Positions 11,242-20,774 of a stretch of 64,000 nt of DNA are shown here, in pieces. The position numbers and the translations under genes were made by a program. Source of the DNA: Isoetes taiwanensis (Eukaryota; Streptophyta; Lycopodiopsida; Isoetales; Isoetaceae); the NCBI GenBank assembly GCA_021234155.1, contig JAJEKV010000034.1, forward strand, positions 3,162,001 through 3,226,000, written 5' to 3'. A model generated the notes under the pieces. The model was not told where the DNA came from and searched no databases. It saw only the letters and a program-made list of their open reading frames with translations. Numbering within the stretch: the first letter of the stretch is position 1; each line of letters opens with the position of its first letter.

Positions 11242-12225
11242 TCAAGGGTATTCCTTGCGGATGCGACGCGCCAAGTGCAAGTCCTTGGGCATCAGGGTCA
11301 CCCTCTTCGCGTGGATCGCGCAGAGGTTCCCTTCTTCGAACAACTGGGTGAGCTCAGCCTCAGCGGCTACTTGCAGCACTCGAGTTGTGAGCGACGTCAC
11401 CCTATAGTCGGTGACGAAGTCTTGCATGACCTCCCTCATGAGCCGCTCAAAAGGCGCCTTCCTAATCAGGAGATTAGTGCACTGTTGGAAGTGCCTAATC
11501 TCCCGAAAAACTCGGGCATGCCTTGTGTTCGGCCCATGGTGGACCTTCCTTGGCTTCTCGCGTGGCGGCGGCGGCGGCGGTTTTTCTTCTTTATCGGCCT
11601 CCCTCCCGTTATCGTTGAACGTTTTGGCGGCAGTACCAGTCGTTATACCTCGTCCAACGACGGAGGTATTCTTCATATGCCTTGAGGCGTGGCCCCAGAG
11701 TCGGGTCCTCCCTCAAGGCGAATCTGGCCGCCGGCCCGCTTTTCGCTTCTTAACCACCTTAGGTGGCTTGGGCCACTTTGGATAAGGTGGTCTTAAGGGC
11801 CGGGTTTGAAGATTCCCCGACGACTTCGGCCTCCTCCCCTTCTTCTTCCTCTTCATCCTCGCAAGCACCTCCTCGTCCATTCCGCAACCTTCTCCTTGCC
11901 CTTCTTCTTGGGTACCGGCGGGGCCGCCTCGAGGTTTGGTGCTGCTGCTGCTGCTCCACCTGCTCCTCAACCTGCTCTTCCACCTCTGTGTCCGAGGAAG
12001 GCCCAAAGTGGCGGGACTCTCCGATTCTCTGGGTGCCCGCCGACGAAGAACTGGTGCTGCTGGGCGGAATGTCTCGTCGCTGTTGCTGGAGGGAAGCTCC
12101 TCTTCCCCCTTCTTGGGTCGAAGGTGCTCTGGGATCTTCTTCACATGGCGACCTGCTGCTAAATGCGCAATCGAGAGTGTAGGTCGCTCACCTGGCTTCT
12201 TGGCTGTCTGCTTGGTTCGAGCCAT
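11242..12225 (-). CDS. Retrotransposon ORF1 with histone H3 tail and histone H3 fold (inner copy, frameshifted)
   Basis: A true ATG at 12225 opens a protein starting [16 protein letters not shown]. Its first residues equal the histone H3 tail: A1, R2, T3, K4, Q5, T6, A7 and a Lys at position 9. A charged, Pro/Glu/Lys-rich linker of about 200 residues follows. The last 90 or so residues are an H3 histone fold: [20 protein letters not shown] (alpha-N and alpha-1), [20 protein letters not shown] (alpha-2) and [19 protein letters not shown] (loop 2, alpha-3). Canonical H3 is 136 residues; this frame is about 327. A TGA at 11713-11715 interrupts it, but the frame before and the frame after are the same. 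Between them a shifted frame ([18 protein letters not shown]) matches the outer copy, so there are two compensating indels. It lies about 580 bp downstream of the PBS, where gag would normally begin, on the pol strand. It is not a host H3 gene in antisense. Confidence 0.92.
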
Positions 12226-12790
12226 ACTTGACAGTCTAGAAAACGGGTGACGTAAGGCTGACCAAGAGAGAGATGGTGGAGGAAAAGGTTGGAGGGAAAA
12301 TGAGGTGTCAGGGATATTTAAAAAGGAGGGTCCCTGGGAATTTTCCCTACCATTAATAGGCCTACTTATTAGCCCCCTTATTAATTACACCATAGTACCC
12401 TTATTATTAATATATATTAAATTTCTAATACACATACTAAAATTCCTATTATACCTTTAAAATTTCAAATTTCCTAATGGTTCGAAGTGTTAATTATGGA
12501 TTTGCGCCATTTTTCACTCGGGTCTCAGATTGGCATGATTCTTCGACCCATTTTAGGTGAAATTTGATGCAGATGCATAATTTTCACTCAAAATTTACTA
12601 GAAGGTAAATTTGACTCATTTATTTCTTCGTCTAACACTTAACCTAATTCCTGACCCACTACCTAGGAGAAAAAATTTTTCCCCTATTTTCGCGGTTCAA
12701 TGGTGGAAATGTTTATTTCACACCCCTATAGGCCTGTTAGACTACTTTCATGGTTATGGTCAGTGCTAGTTCTTGGTCAACCAAGAACAT
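12226..12790 (-). other. 5' leader of inner element
   Basis: This AT-rich sequence between the PBS and the ORF1 start is colinear with outer 21885-22446. It has no coding frame. It includes a conserved segment (TTTTTCACTCGGGTCTC on the plus strand near 12508) shared by both elements, as expected for a packaging or leader region. Confidence 0.7.
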
Positions 12791-12803
12791 CGCTCTGATA
12801 CCA
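12791..12803 (-). other. Primer binding site, initiator Met tRNA (inner)
   Basis: The minus-strand reading TGGTATCAGAGCG begins one base inside the 5' LTR end (…CGTCACA). TGGTATCAGAGC complements the 3' end of plant initiator tRNA-Met and is the commonest plant retrotransposon primer site. It fixes the element's orientation. Confidence 0.93.
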
Positions 12804-12804
12804 T

Positions 12805-14432
12805 TGTGACGCCCCCGCTAAATATACGGGCCCGCCACACTCGGCAGAAATCCCCATCCCGTCCATCAACCGCATGGGCCCTCCGCCTAACCCGCACTCG
12901 AGAGAATCCTAGTGCGGGCAGGGGACACGAAGGTGTCTTCCTGCCCCTTCCCCTATGGGCTCCTATCACAAATGAAGCATAAACAACGCCGTAACTAGCA
13001 ATAACAATACAACATACTACCTCGAAGGGTAGTCCATCACATATCCACAACTGCAAAGAAGATAATCCTAAGCCATAAAACATAAGAGCTCCTACCCATG
13101 GCTCCGACTCGTAAGGAGGGTGACTGACTGGCTAGGCCTCAAGATAGAGCAGACCGAGTCATAACAATGGCGGGGCTGGCTATAGACAATGGCTAGGGTT
13201 GACCACTCCATCCGCCCCTCCCCGCATACTTTGCGGATGGGCTAAATCGGCTCGCATGACTCTAGCCTTCCTGATAACGCAATCCCATGGCATCACCCAT
13301 CGGGACTACTCCGTGTTGCATCTCCCCTGGTCCGATGAGGCAGAAGGGTTGCATCTCCCCTTCCTGTGGTCTAGAGGTTCTCGTGGCTAGAGAATCGCGG
13401 GCGACACACCATTCGCACTCCGACTTAACCCCCCAAAACGAGAGCCAAGCCAACACTTGCAGCTCTCGAGAGGCAGGGCGACACCATTGCCCCAGGAGGT
13501 GTCGGACCCATGCTCGGCCCACACGAAGTGACCGACCATAGGCCTAGCCCACTATGGGATCCCCCGGCCCCCCACTGCGGCGGGGATCCTCCTCCACATT
13601 CCCTCTAGCCCCGCTATGTGGTGCTGAGTCACATCATAGCCTCGATAGCCTGGTGGGCTCCTATGCACAGGCCGCAACTAATAGGAACTAAGGGATCTAC
13701 TCTAGGAGCATACTACATATGGCCCTAGGTCTCTACCCCCCTTCCCAATACAAGAAGAGCAAACATGATCAACCAACATCACATAATCATCATATCCTAA
13801 GAATGATCATAAGAAGAACATCTTAACCTAATCATACAATCTAACTAATGGTTAGGGTTCATTGATTAGGGTTCAAGATGTTGAATACGGGTTCTAGGAT
13901 GGCTCTACTCTAGATACAAGATACTAGCACATCTGGAATGCTAATTCCAGATGAGCTATCACAACTACTACCCTACATACCTGCTCCTGATGCTCTCCCT
14001 CCAGATCCGTGTGCCTCCATGGTCTTCGACTCACGTGATGCTGCTCTTGCTTCAAGAACGAGTCTACCTCCGGGGCTGCCGCACCGCCTATGCCACAACA
14101 AACGATGTTCAAACGGGGGTTCAACGAGTAGGTGAGTCTCTCGGGTGCTAGGGCTGGAAAAGAGGCCTAGGTTAGGGTTTCACCTATATAAGTTAGGTCC
14201 ACCTAGGATGCCACGTGGCACCAATCGGGTGAGTCCTGTGTGGCGGGTGCCCCCAATAGGTTAAGGCCACGTGGATAATGGTCTAACCTATGGTTGGCTA
14301 AGTTATGAGAATAACTTGGCCATGCCCCCTAGTGCCACAATCTATGGTATACAAGGCTATGAAGATAGACTTGTATAGTGACGGATCCAGGAATATACGT
14401 ATTTATGGCGTATATTCCCCTGGACCGTCACA
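12805..14432 (-). repeat. 5' LTR of inner element
   Basis: 1628 bp, TGTGACG to CGTCACA in plus reading, paired with 3142-4787. It abuts the PBS on its left and the outer integrase on its right. The differences from its partner are mainly short indels in the GC-rich half. Confidence 0.95.
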
Positions 14433-14437
14433 ACGAC
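14433..14437. repeat. Target-site duplication (right), ACGAC
   Basis: Matches 3137-3141 exactly and bounds the nested insertion. Confidence 0.93.
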
Positions 14438-14746
14438 CATCAATGCATCCTTGCCTCGAAGAGTCTTGGGGAGTCCTGTGATAAAATCCATACTTACCAC
14501 TTCCCACTTTGCATTCGGCACTGCCAGAGGTTCCAAGGCACCTGGAATTCGAAGCTGCTCCGCTTTGGTTTGCTGGCACAACTGACACTCGCGAATATAT
14601 CTTGCTATCTGCTTCTTCATTCCCGGCCAGAAGTAGCTACTTCGAATCTTGAAGTAGGTCTTCATAAACCCTGCATGCCCTGCTATTGGGCTGTTGTGTG
14701 TGTCATGGAGGATTAGCTTCCTTACCCCTCGGCGATTCGCACACAC
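14438..14746 (-). pseudogene. Outer element integrase, zinc-binding domain and start of core
   Basis: Shows the HHCC zinc-binding pattern. The histidines are in LILHDTHNSPIAGHAGFMKT, followed by YFWPGMKKQI and the CQLCQQ cysteine pair. The core then begins with the first catalytic Asp in VSMDFITGLP. The reading breaks at DALMVVV exactly at the target duplication and resumes as VVVDKLSKMAHF at 3136. A shorter decayed stretch (14747-15130) links it to RNase H. Confidence 0.93.
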
Positions 14747-14999
14747 AACTTATGCTTATGATACAACAAGTTGCCTTCCTTCTTATAATGCTTGAAGGCT
14801 TCTCGCTTCCTTATCTGTTCTAGCCTCTCTAGAAAGGCTTTCCCATACCTCCTTGAAATCACCATCGATGGTAAAGTCTCCTCAATTCTCTTGCCATACC
14901 CGCCGAAAGAGTTGATATAGCATTACAATGAATTCTGTTTCAAGAGGTCTTCTAGAAAGAGCATCGGGCGACCACATTCGACTTACGGCTTATAAGCAA

Positions 15000-16300
15000 T
15001 CTCAAAGTCATACTCTTCTAGGAATTCCATCCACCTCCTTTGCCTCGTGATTCAGGAGTGGTTGGGTAAAAATGTATTGGAGGCTCGTGATCAGTATCTA
15101 ACCAAACTTCCTCCCAAGCAAATAATGCCTTCAAATCACGAAAGAGCCCCGACAATCGCTAGAAGTTCCTGATCATGGGTTGGATAGCGCTGCTCGGTGT
15201 CGTTCAACTTCTTGGAATCATAAGCTATTACCCTTCCTTCTTGCATAAGGACTCCACCTGTTGCTATCTTGCTTGCATCTGTTGCTACTATCTTGTCCTT
15301 GTCTGGATCTGGCAGAACTAGCACTGGTGCTGTTGTTAAGGCCTCCTTAAGCTTTTCAAATGAAGCTTGAACATTTTCTAACCAATGTGTTCTCCAATCT
15401 TTCACCTTAACACTCTTAGTGAGGTCCGTCAAAGGGGACGCCCACTTAACGAAGTCCTTCACGAACTTTCTGTAATAACCTGCCGGACCTAGAAAGCTTC
15501 TTACTTCCGCCACATTCTTTGGAGCTGGCCAATCTACTACCGCTTCGATCTTTGCGGGGTCGGTGGAGATTCCTTCCGCCGATATGACATGGCCCAAGTA
15601 CTCCACTCTTTCGGTAGCAAAGTGGCATTTGGAGAGCTTGCCATACAATCGATGGCGTCTCAGCTTCTCCAAGACTTTCCTCAAATGCTGATCATGATCT
15701 TCCATGGACTTGCTGTAGACTAGAATGTCGTCGAAGAAAACAATGACAAACTCATCTAGAAAATCCCTGAAGACGTCGTTCATGAGGCGCATAAAAGTTG
15801 CTGGAGCGTTCGACAATCCAAAGGGCATTACTGTAAACTCAAAGTGACCATACCGCGTTCTGAAGGCGGTCTTATGGATATCCTCTTCTTTTATTCTTAT
15901 TTGGTGGTACCCTGACCTCAAATCAATCTTGGAGAATACCTTTGCTCCTTGGAGCTGGTCCATTAAATCATCTGCCCTTGGCAAAGCATACTTGTTCTTT
16001 ATCGTCTGTTTGTTGAGCTGGCGATAGTCTATGCACATTCTTAAACTGCCATCTTTCTTCTTCACGAAGAGTATGGGTGCTCCAAAAGGAGACACACTTG
16101 CTCTAATAAAACCCAGCCAAGCAATTCTCGAGTTGCTTCTTGAGCTCAATCAACTCCTGTGCTCATCCCGTATGGTGCCTTGCTGGTAGGCTTAGCATCC
16201 GGTGCTAATGTGATCTCACACTCCACACCCCTATAAGGTGGTAGCTGCCGGATCTCATCCGGAATACATCCTTGAATTCTGAAATAAGCCTAGCTACCGG
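15000..16300 (-). pseudogene. Outer element reverse transcriptase and RNase H
   Basis: The RT fingers/palm motifs are well preserved: [73 protein letters not shown] and the catalytic [13 protein letters not shown]. The connection domain ([18 protein letters not shown]) and the RNase H start ([17 protein letters not shown], then [10 protein letters not shown]) follow. The open stretch runs 16149-15136. Upstream and downstream parts are readable only with frameshifts. The motif set is that of Ty3/gypsy chromoviruses. Confidence 0.93.
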
Positions 16301-16769
16301 GCTTGGGCAATTGCTTTCCCTTTGATCGCTTTCCCTCCTCGCTTATTGGGCTCGATTGCCTCCAATCTCAAGATGTAATCCACCTTATTTCTTTCTATAC
16401 TTTTCCTTAATCGCTTCAAAGAAATACACCGCATAGAAGAAGTCGCCTTCTTACCTCTCACTATGAATTTGGTGCCGTCCGGTGCTGTCATGGCGACTTC
16501 ATTAAGGCCGCAATCGATCATGGCTTTTTTGCTGGCTTTAGGAACTCCATTCCTACTATAAGGTCATACCTTCCAATCTCCATGACCTCTCCCATCGGCC
16601 ACTTACTTCCACTAAGGTCTATGTCGAATGTGATCCTCCTCCCCTTAGTGTGCCGAATGGCCGCCGCTTGCCATAGCAACCGCCTTGGCTTAGACTTCAA
16701 TACCTTGTTCTTCATTAGGGAAGCCAGCCTAGGAGAGGCAGAGTTATGAGAGCTACCTGTATCTATCAA
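16301..16769 (-). pseudogene. Outer element aspartic protease and protease-RT linker
   Basis: The retroviral-type protease active site is visible as LIDTGSSHN, with the flap-side and C-terminal strand recognisable as YDLIVGMEFLKPAKK. One frameshift near 16520 leads into the linker (MIDCGLNEVAMT...). The catalytic DTG triad is intact. The enzyme would act as a dimer to cut the Gag-Pol polyprotein. Confidence 0.85.
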
Positions 16770-16919
16770 TACTAGATATGGACTGCTATCTATGATCCCC
16801 TCAGCCGCAATGACTGTTGACTGACTTTCAATGTCATCTGACTCAATGTTTGCACATATGTGGCACTCACCATCTATGAAGTCCTGGCCTCATGCTGAGT
16901 CGCCGTTTCATCCGCTTTC

Positions 16920-18240
16920 GTTGGTGAATCCCAATCCATAAGTTCTCGCCAAGGTCACCCGCATGACCTAATGGGCAATCATGGGTTCGTTGCCGGCCGG
17001 AAGCACTAAACAAAGCTTCTTCTCAATACATTCCTGTCTCTTCTCTTTTAGCCAGTCGTCTAGAATACGCTTTAACATGCTGCCCCGATGCATTCTCCGC
17101 GGCTTACGGTCCCCAAAGTTCTTACCCTGAGCTCCCCTTGCCGCTGGCCTCCCCGATGGCGGTTCTTGCCGATTGCTTACTCTGTGCTGCCCTTGGTACC
17201 GTCCCGCTGACCTTCCTTTGAAGGCCGATTGTCTCTCACCGGCGGGCGCTGGAGCTTCTTCCAAACTTATGGCTTTATCCTCTTCCGCCAATCGACTTAG
17301 GGTTGATTGCTCGGACTAGCCTTTTTGATATTGCCGCTCAATCCCTCAATGTAAGTCTCGACCGCTTGCCTTTCCGACACTCCGTGAACATGGAGTCTAA
17401 GTCGCATAAATTCCTCTCAGATACTTTGCAACCGACAATGTACCTGGTTCAATCTATAGAACTGCTGGATCTCGCCTCGCTAGTATGTGACCTAGGCACA
17501 TAATGTCTCAAAAAAGCCTTGTGAAGGTCTTGAATCTGCAACCGCTTCCTTTTGAGCTTGTTAGACTTCGTGATAGCCTTTCCACCAGATTCTAGCTGCC
17601 CTATCAAGTTTGTCAGAGCAACTTTCCCTATGTCCTTATCCTTCATGCCATAAGAGTTGCCGAACTCTTCCATCTCGCCAAGCCGGCTTCGCCTCCATAC
17701 CCGACCGTCCTTCCCTCGAGAACTCCACCCAACTTCCTAGTCTTCCACACATTGCTCATAGCGGCACAACTAACTTTTCTTTTGATAATCATCTTCCTTC
17801 CTTGCCCCGGGCTCTTACCACGGGAGTGTCGGACTCACTTTCTCGAGCTAGAACCGTCATGACTGCCTCAAGTGTCCGATGAGCTGGAGCTAGGTGGTGT
17901 TGGAGATCTTCTGCTTTTCCTTTTCCTCCTCCCCTCTCGACATTTCCCTCGGGTTGTCTTGCCCCTCCCGCCGTGGACCTTTCTCAATGCCTTGCTGAGG
18001 TAGTGGTGGAGGTGGAGGTGGTGCAGGTGCATATTCTTGGGCATTCGTCAATGGGGTGGCCCAATGGATCAGCTGATGCATCTGATTCCTCATCTGTACC
18101 AGCCTTGCGTTGATTGCCTCCGGCGTCATTTCCTCGTTGTTGTCATCCTGATCACGTCCGAATAAGTTCCTTGGTATCCACTGATGCTGTCGGCCCTGGC
18201 CTTGGGAACCTGAGCCGGTGTTCCTTGCTGCAAGGATTGA
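16920..18240 (-). pseudogene. Outer element gag (frameshifted)
   Basis: The N-terminal part at 18129-17890 contains MTPEAINARLVQMRNQM and a Pro-rich run. Then comes a capsid-like segment with the pattern of plant gypsy gag (KDIGKVALTNLIGQLESGGK ... AFLRHYVPRSHTSEAR, 17650-17450). A basic RNA-binding tail follows at 17291-16968. Several stops and frameshifts interrupt it and I cannot see an intact zinc knuckle. Position between ORF2 and protease supports the call. Confidence 0.72.
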
Positions 18241-18443
18241 TCATCAATGCTTGTTATTTGTTTTATATATCAATTATATCCGTTTACAATTAATTCATTG
18301 TTAGATACAAAAGAAATCATGTGAAATTTCCACTTACAAGTCAAGATGATACTAAGTCATTAATATATAGAAGTACATTACATGATAACATCAAAGAGAT
18401 TACTCAATACAATTTAAAACTTAAAAGGAAATCTTATAGCTGA

Positions 18444-19976
18444 TCAATGGCCTCCTGAAAGCCTAAAGAAATTCTTCACATCTCTGAATCGGAGGCCTTT
18501 GCCGAGGTTGCGCAGGATGTTCCTTGTCGATCTTCCCTCGAGTGCTCGCGCCATTTCCGGTTCCGGGAGTTCTGGTGCAGTTGCTGCTACTACAGAAAGT
18601 GATGCATCCCTGAGGTGGCCCCTAGCGAAGTCGAGGCAATGGAGCGCCATGCACCTCTTGAAAAGGATGACGGATCTTCATGGGCGATATCTTCGAATGC
18701 TGCCCGAAGCCCGAGAGTGCTATGAGAAGTGCCACTGATTCTTCCCCCCTTGGACTGAACTCCTTGTGGAAGACTACCATTTGCCCTTGGCTGAGGGCTG
18801 GAAGATAGTAGCGTAGTGCCATACCCTTACCTGTGCCTCGTGATCCCGTGCCTTTCCTTTGAGCCGCTCCGCCGTAGGCATCTACTGCCATAAGGTCTTC
18901 ATGGTCTCTCCACATGCTGGTTGCATTGTCCAAGTTGATGCTACTGACCCTTCCCCTCATGCTCCCGCTCGAATCGCTCGGGCTTGAGCTTGGGCCCCTC
19001 CCCGGTTTGTACAGTGTGCTCAGATTCTGCTGGAACTCCTCCTCTGAAATGACAGTTTCTCGCCACGCCGATAGATTTCCCTATCTCGCCGATAGGCCGC
19101 TATGTCGGACATTGTCTCCCCAAAGATAAGAATGTCTTTCCGCCAGCTCCCTTGGAATCTCCTGGGTATGAATAGTCGATGAGGTCCGTGCTTTTCCCAT
19201 GTGCTATCATGCCTAGAAGCTCGCCGATTCAAGTCCCCTGTTCTCGGCAAGATGACAAGTTGAGGATGTCACTTGCTAGAATGTACTCCTCTCCGCCGAT
19301 GACTATCGGGCGATGAGCTGTGATGCCGACCGGTGGCTCGGTGGCTCTTCTGATGTCGTCGTCATGCCTCGACATGTACCTCTGCATTCTTGTCGCCTCT
19401 CTGCTCTCCCACTCTGGGTTTTGCTCCCCTAGCTGCTCGTAGTCTTCATGGATCTGCAGAGATGGTGCCTCAAGGCCGTGCCATAGTATTCGTGGGCGAG
19501 GACTCTATATTCAGGATTTGATCCTGGGCCCTACGGGTATCAAGTGGAGCTAAGTCTAAGGGCTGAACGGAAGGTTCCCCTACTTTGTTGATTGACTTAT
19601 AATGCATGAAGAGGGCAAGGGCGGTCTGAGATGAAAGGTACCTATGCCTATTATGTCTGCAGGTCATGTAATCCGCATGGTCCTAGTCCTATCCCATAGC
19701 CGCTTCTTGCCTTTGGATCCCCGCCATCTCTCTCTGACCTAAGGCTTGGGTGAGTGTCTCAAGAGAAACCCAATTCCCTCCCCTAGGGGGTAGTCTAACT
19801 TCCCAAGGTAGGACCTGTTGGTCATATTGGCACATGATATCTGTATAGTATGGTGTTCTAGACAGAGTTGCATGAAGATCAAACAAGTGGTCAAACACAG
19901 AGAAGGCTTGGTCAGCAGGGAGCTGATGGATATGGCTTGCAGCATTGTACCATCTCTCAAAGTTGTTGGGCGCCAT
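18444..19976 (-). pseudogene. ORF2 of outer element, unknown function
   Basis: Open stretches in changing frames fill the space between the H3-like ORF and gag. The first starts at an ATG at 19976 (MAPNNFERWYNAASHIHQ). Later pieces read HEDYEQLGEQNPEWESREA (about 19450), WEKHGPHRLFIPRRFQGSW (about 19190), MALRYYLPALSQGQMVVFHK (about 18810) and a final piece ending at 18444. Together they suggest a protein of roughly 500 residues. I recognise no domain. It could be an amino-terminal gag extension or an accessory protein. No clear equivalent is readable in the inner element. Confidence 0.5.
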
Positions 19977-20261
19977 TGAGCAAGGAAGGGTGCAGAAAAT
20001 GACTTGCAAGGATCAGTGAGGAGTTAGAAAATCGCCTAAGTGGTTGGGAGCAGTTCTGTGGAAGGAAAAATGACAAATGAGGCCCTTTTTATAGACTATG
20101 GTTGACCTCGGGATTCGTGCAAAAGGTTCCTAGATGGGGAAGACCTTGGTTCTACGGCTCTGGGTGTCCAATTGAGCTACCATGAAGTGCAAGTCTAAGC
20201 AAAGCAAAGCAAGCAACACTACATGGCAGTTTGTTTGGTCGAATTTGGCTAATTTGGGTCA

Positions 20262-20550
20262 AAATGGGCTGACCTCGGTGAGTCCGGCTGATGGCCTCCG
20301 CGTCGCGGACGCAGACGCGTTTGGCGCGGTCTCACCCGGTTGGCCTATTTTGGGCCAATTTTTTTGGTCATTTTTGGGAATTTCAAATGCTAACATGGCT
20401 AATTGGGCCGATTCTAAGCTAACTAGCAACTTATTTTGAGCAAAACCCGACATCTAAAAGCATGTTTTTGGGGCGTCCGGGTGAGTCCACATGATGGCCT
20501 CCGCTGTCGAACGCTAGACGCTTTGGCCCTGCCTCACCCGGTTGGGCCAA
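20262..20550. repeat. Two GC-rich hairpin modules between ORF1 and ORF2 (outer)
   Basis: Two related blocks, about 20264-20345 and 20468-20545, each contain GATGGCCTCCGC. Each is bounded by inverted arms (GGTGAG..CTCACC; in the second, CCGGGTGAG..CTCACCCGG). They sit in an otherwise AT-rich spacer (19977-20774) and parallel the hairpins at 10725-11030 in the inner element, with different stem sequences. Confidence 0.65.
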
Positions 20551-20774
20551 ATTTTGCTTTTTTTGATGATTTTTTTGCCAAAATTTTGTTGTAGTCATGA
20601 TTTCTAGGATATTTCTGAGGGTGCTATGAAGAATTCTACTACAATTGTGTTCTATTTCCTAAATTTCAAGCATACAACATTTTTCTAATTACAGAGGGGA
20701 AATACTTTTATATTAATAAGAAAACATAGTACATGAAAATTTAAACTTTCTAACAAAATTTACAAAATTAGGGC

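Larger units (their letters stand above)
3142..14432 (-). mobile_element. Inner, probably non-autonomous, H3-carrying Ty3/gypsy element
   Basis: An 11.3-kb element with two LTRs (3142-4787 and 12805-14432), a PBS, a PPT and a perfect 5-bp target duplication. Large parts of the two LTRs read identically (for example 3950-4480 against 13610-14090), which suggests a fairly recent insertion. Its ends, 3' noncoding region, integrase C-terminus and H3-like ORF1 are recognisably those of the outer element. The reverse transcriptase to gag section (about 6130-9800) is full of stops and has lost catalytic motifs. This combination is best explained by an already defective element mobilised by a relative's enzymes. 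Confidence 0.9.

Noticed and set aside
12205-12225. MARTKQTA as a chance match to the H3 tail
   Set aside because: The same protein ends in an H3 fold and the relative at 21884 also starts with RTKQT after Met-Pro, so coincidence is very unlikely.
11242-12225. A host H3 gene that merely inserted next to an LTR
   Set aside because: Two diverged elements share the same ORF, linker blocks, orientation and distance to the PBS, so the ORF belongs to the element family.
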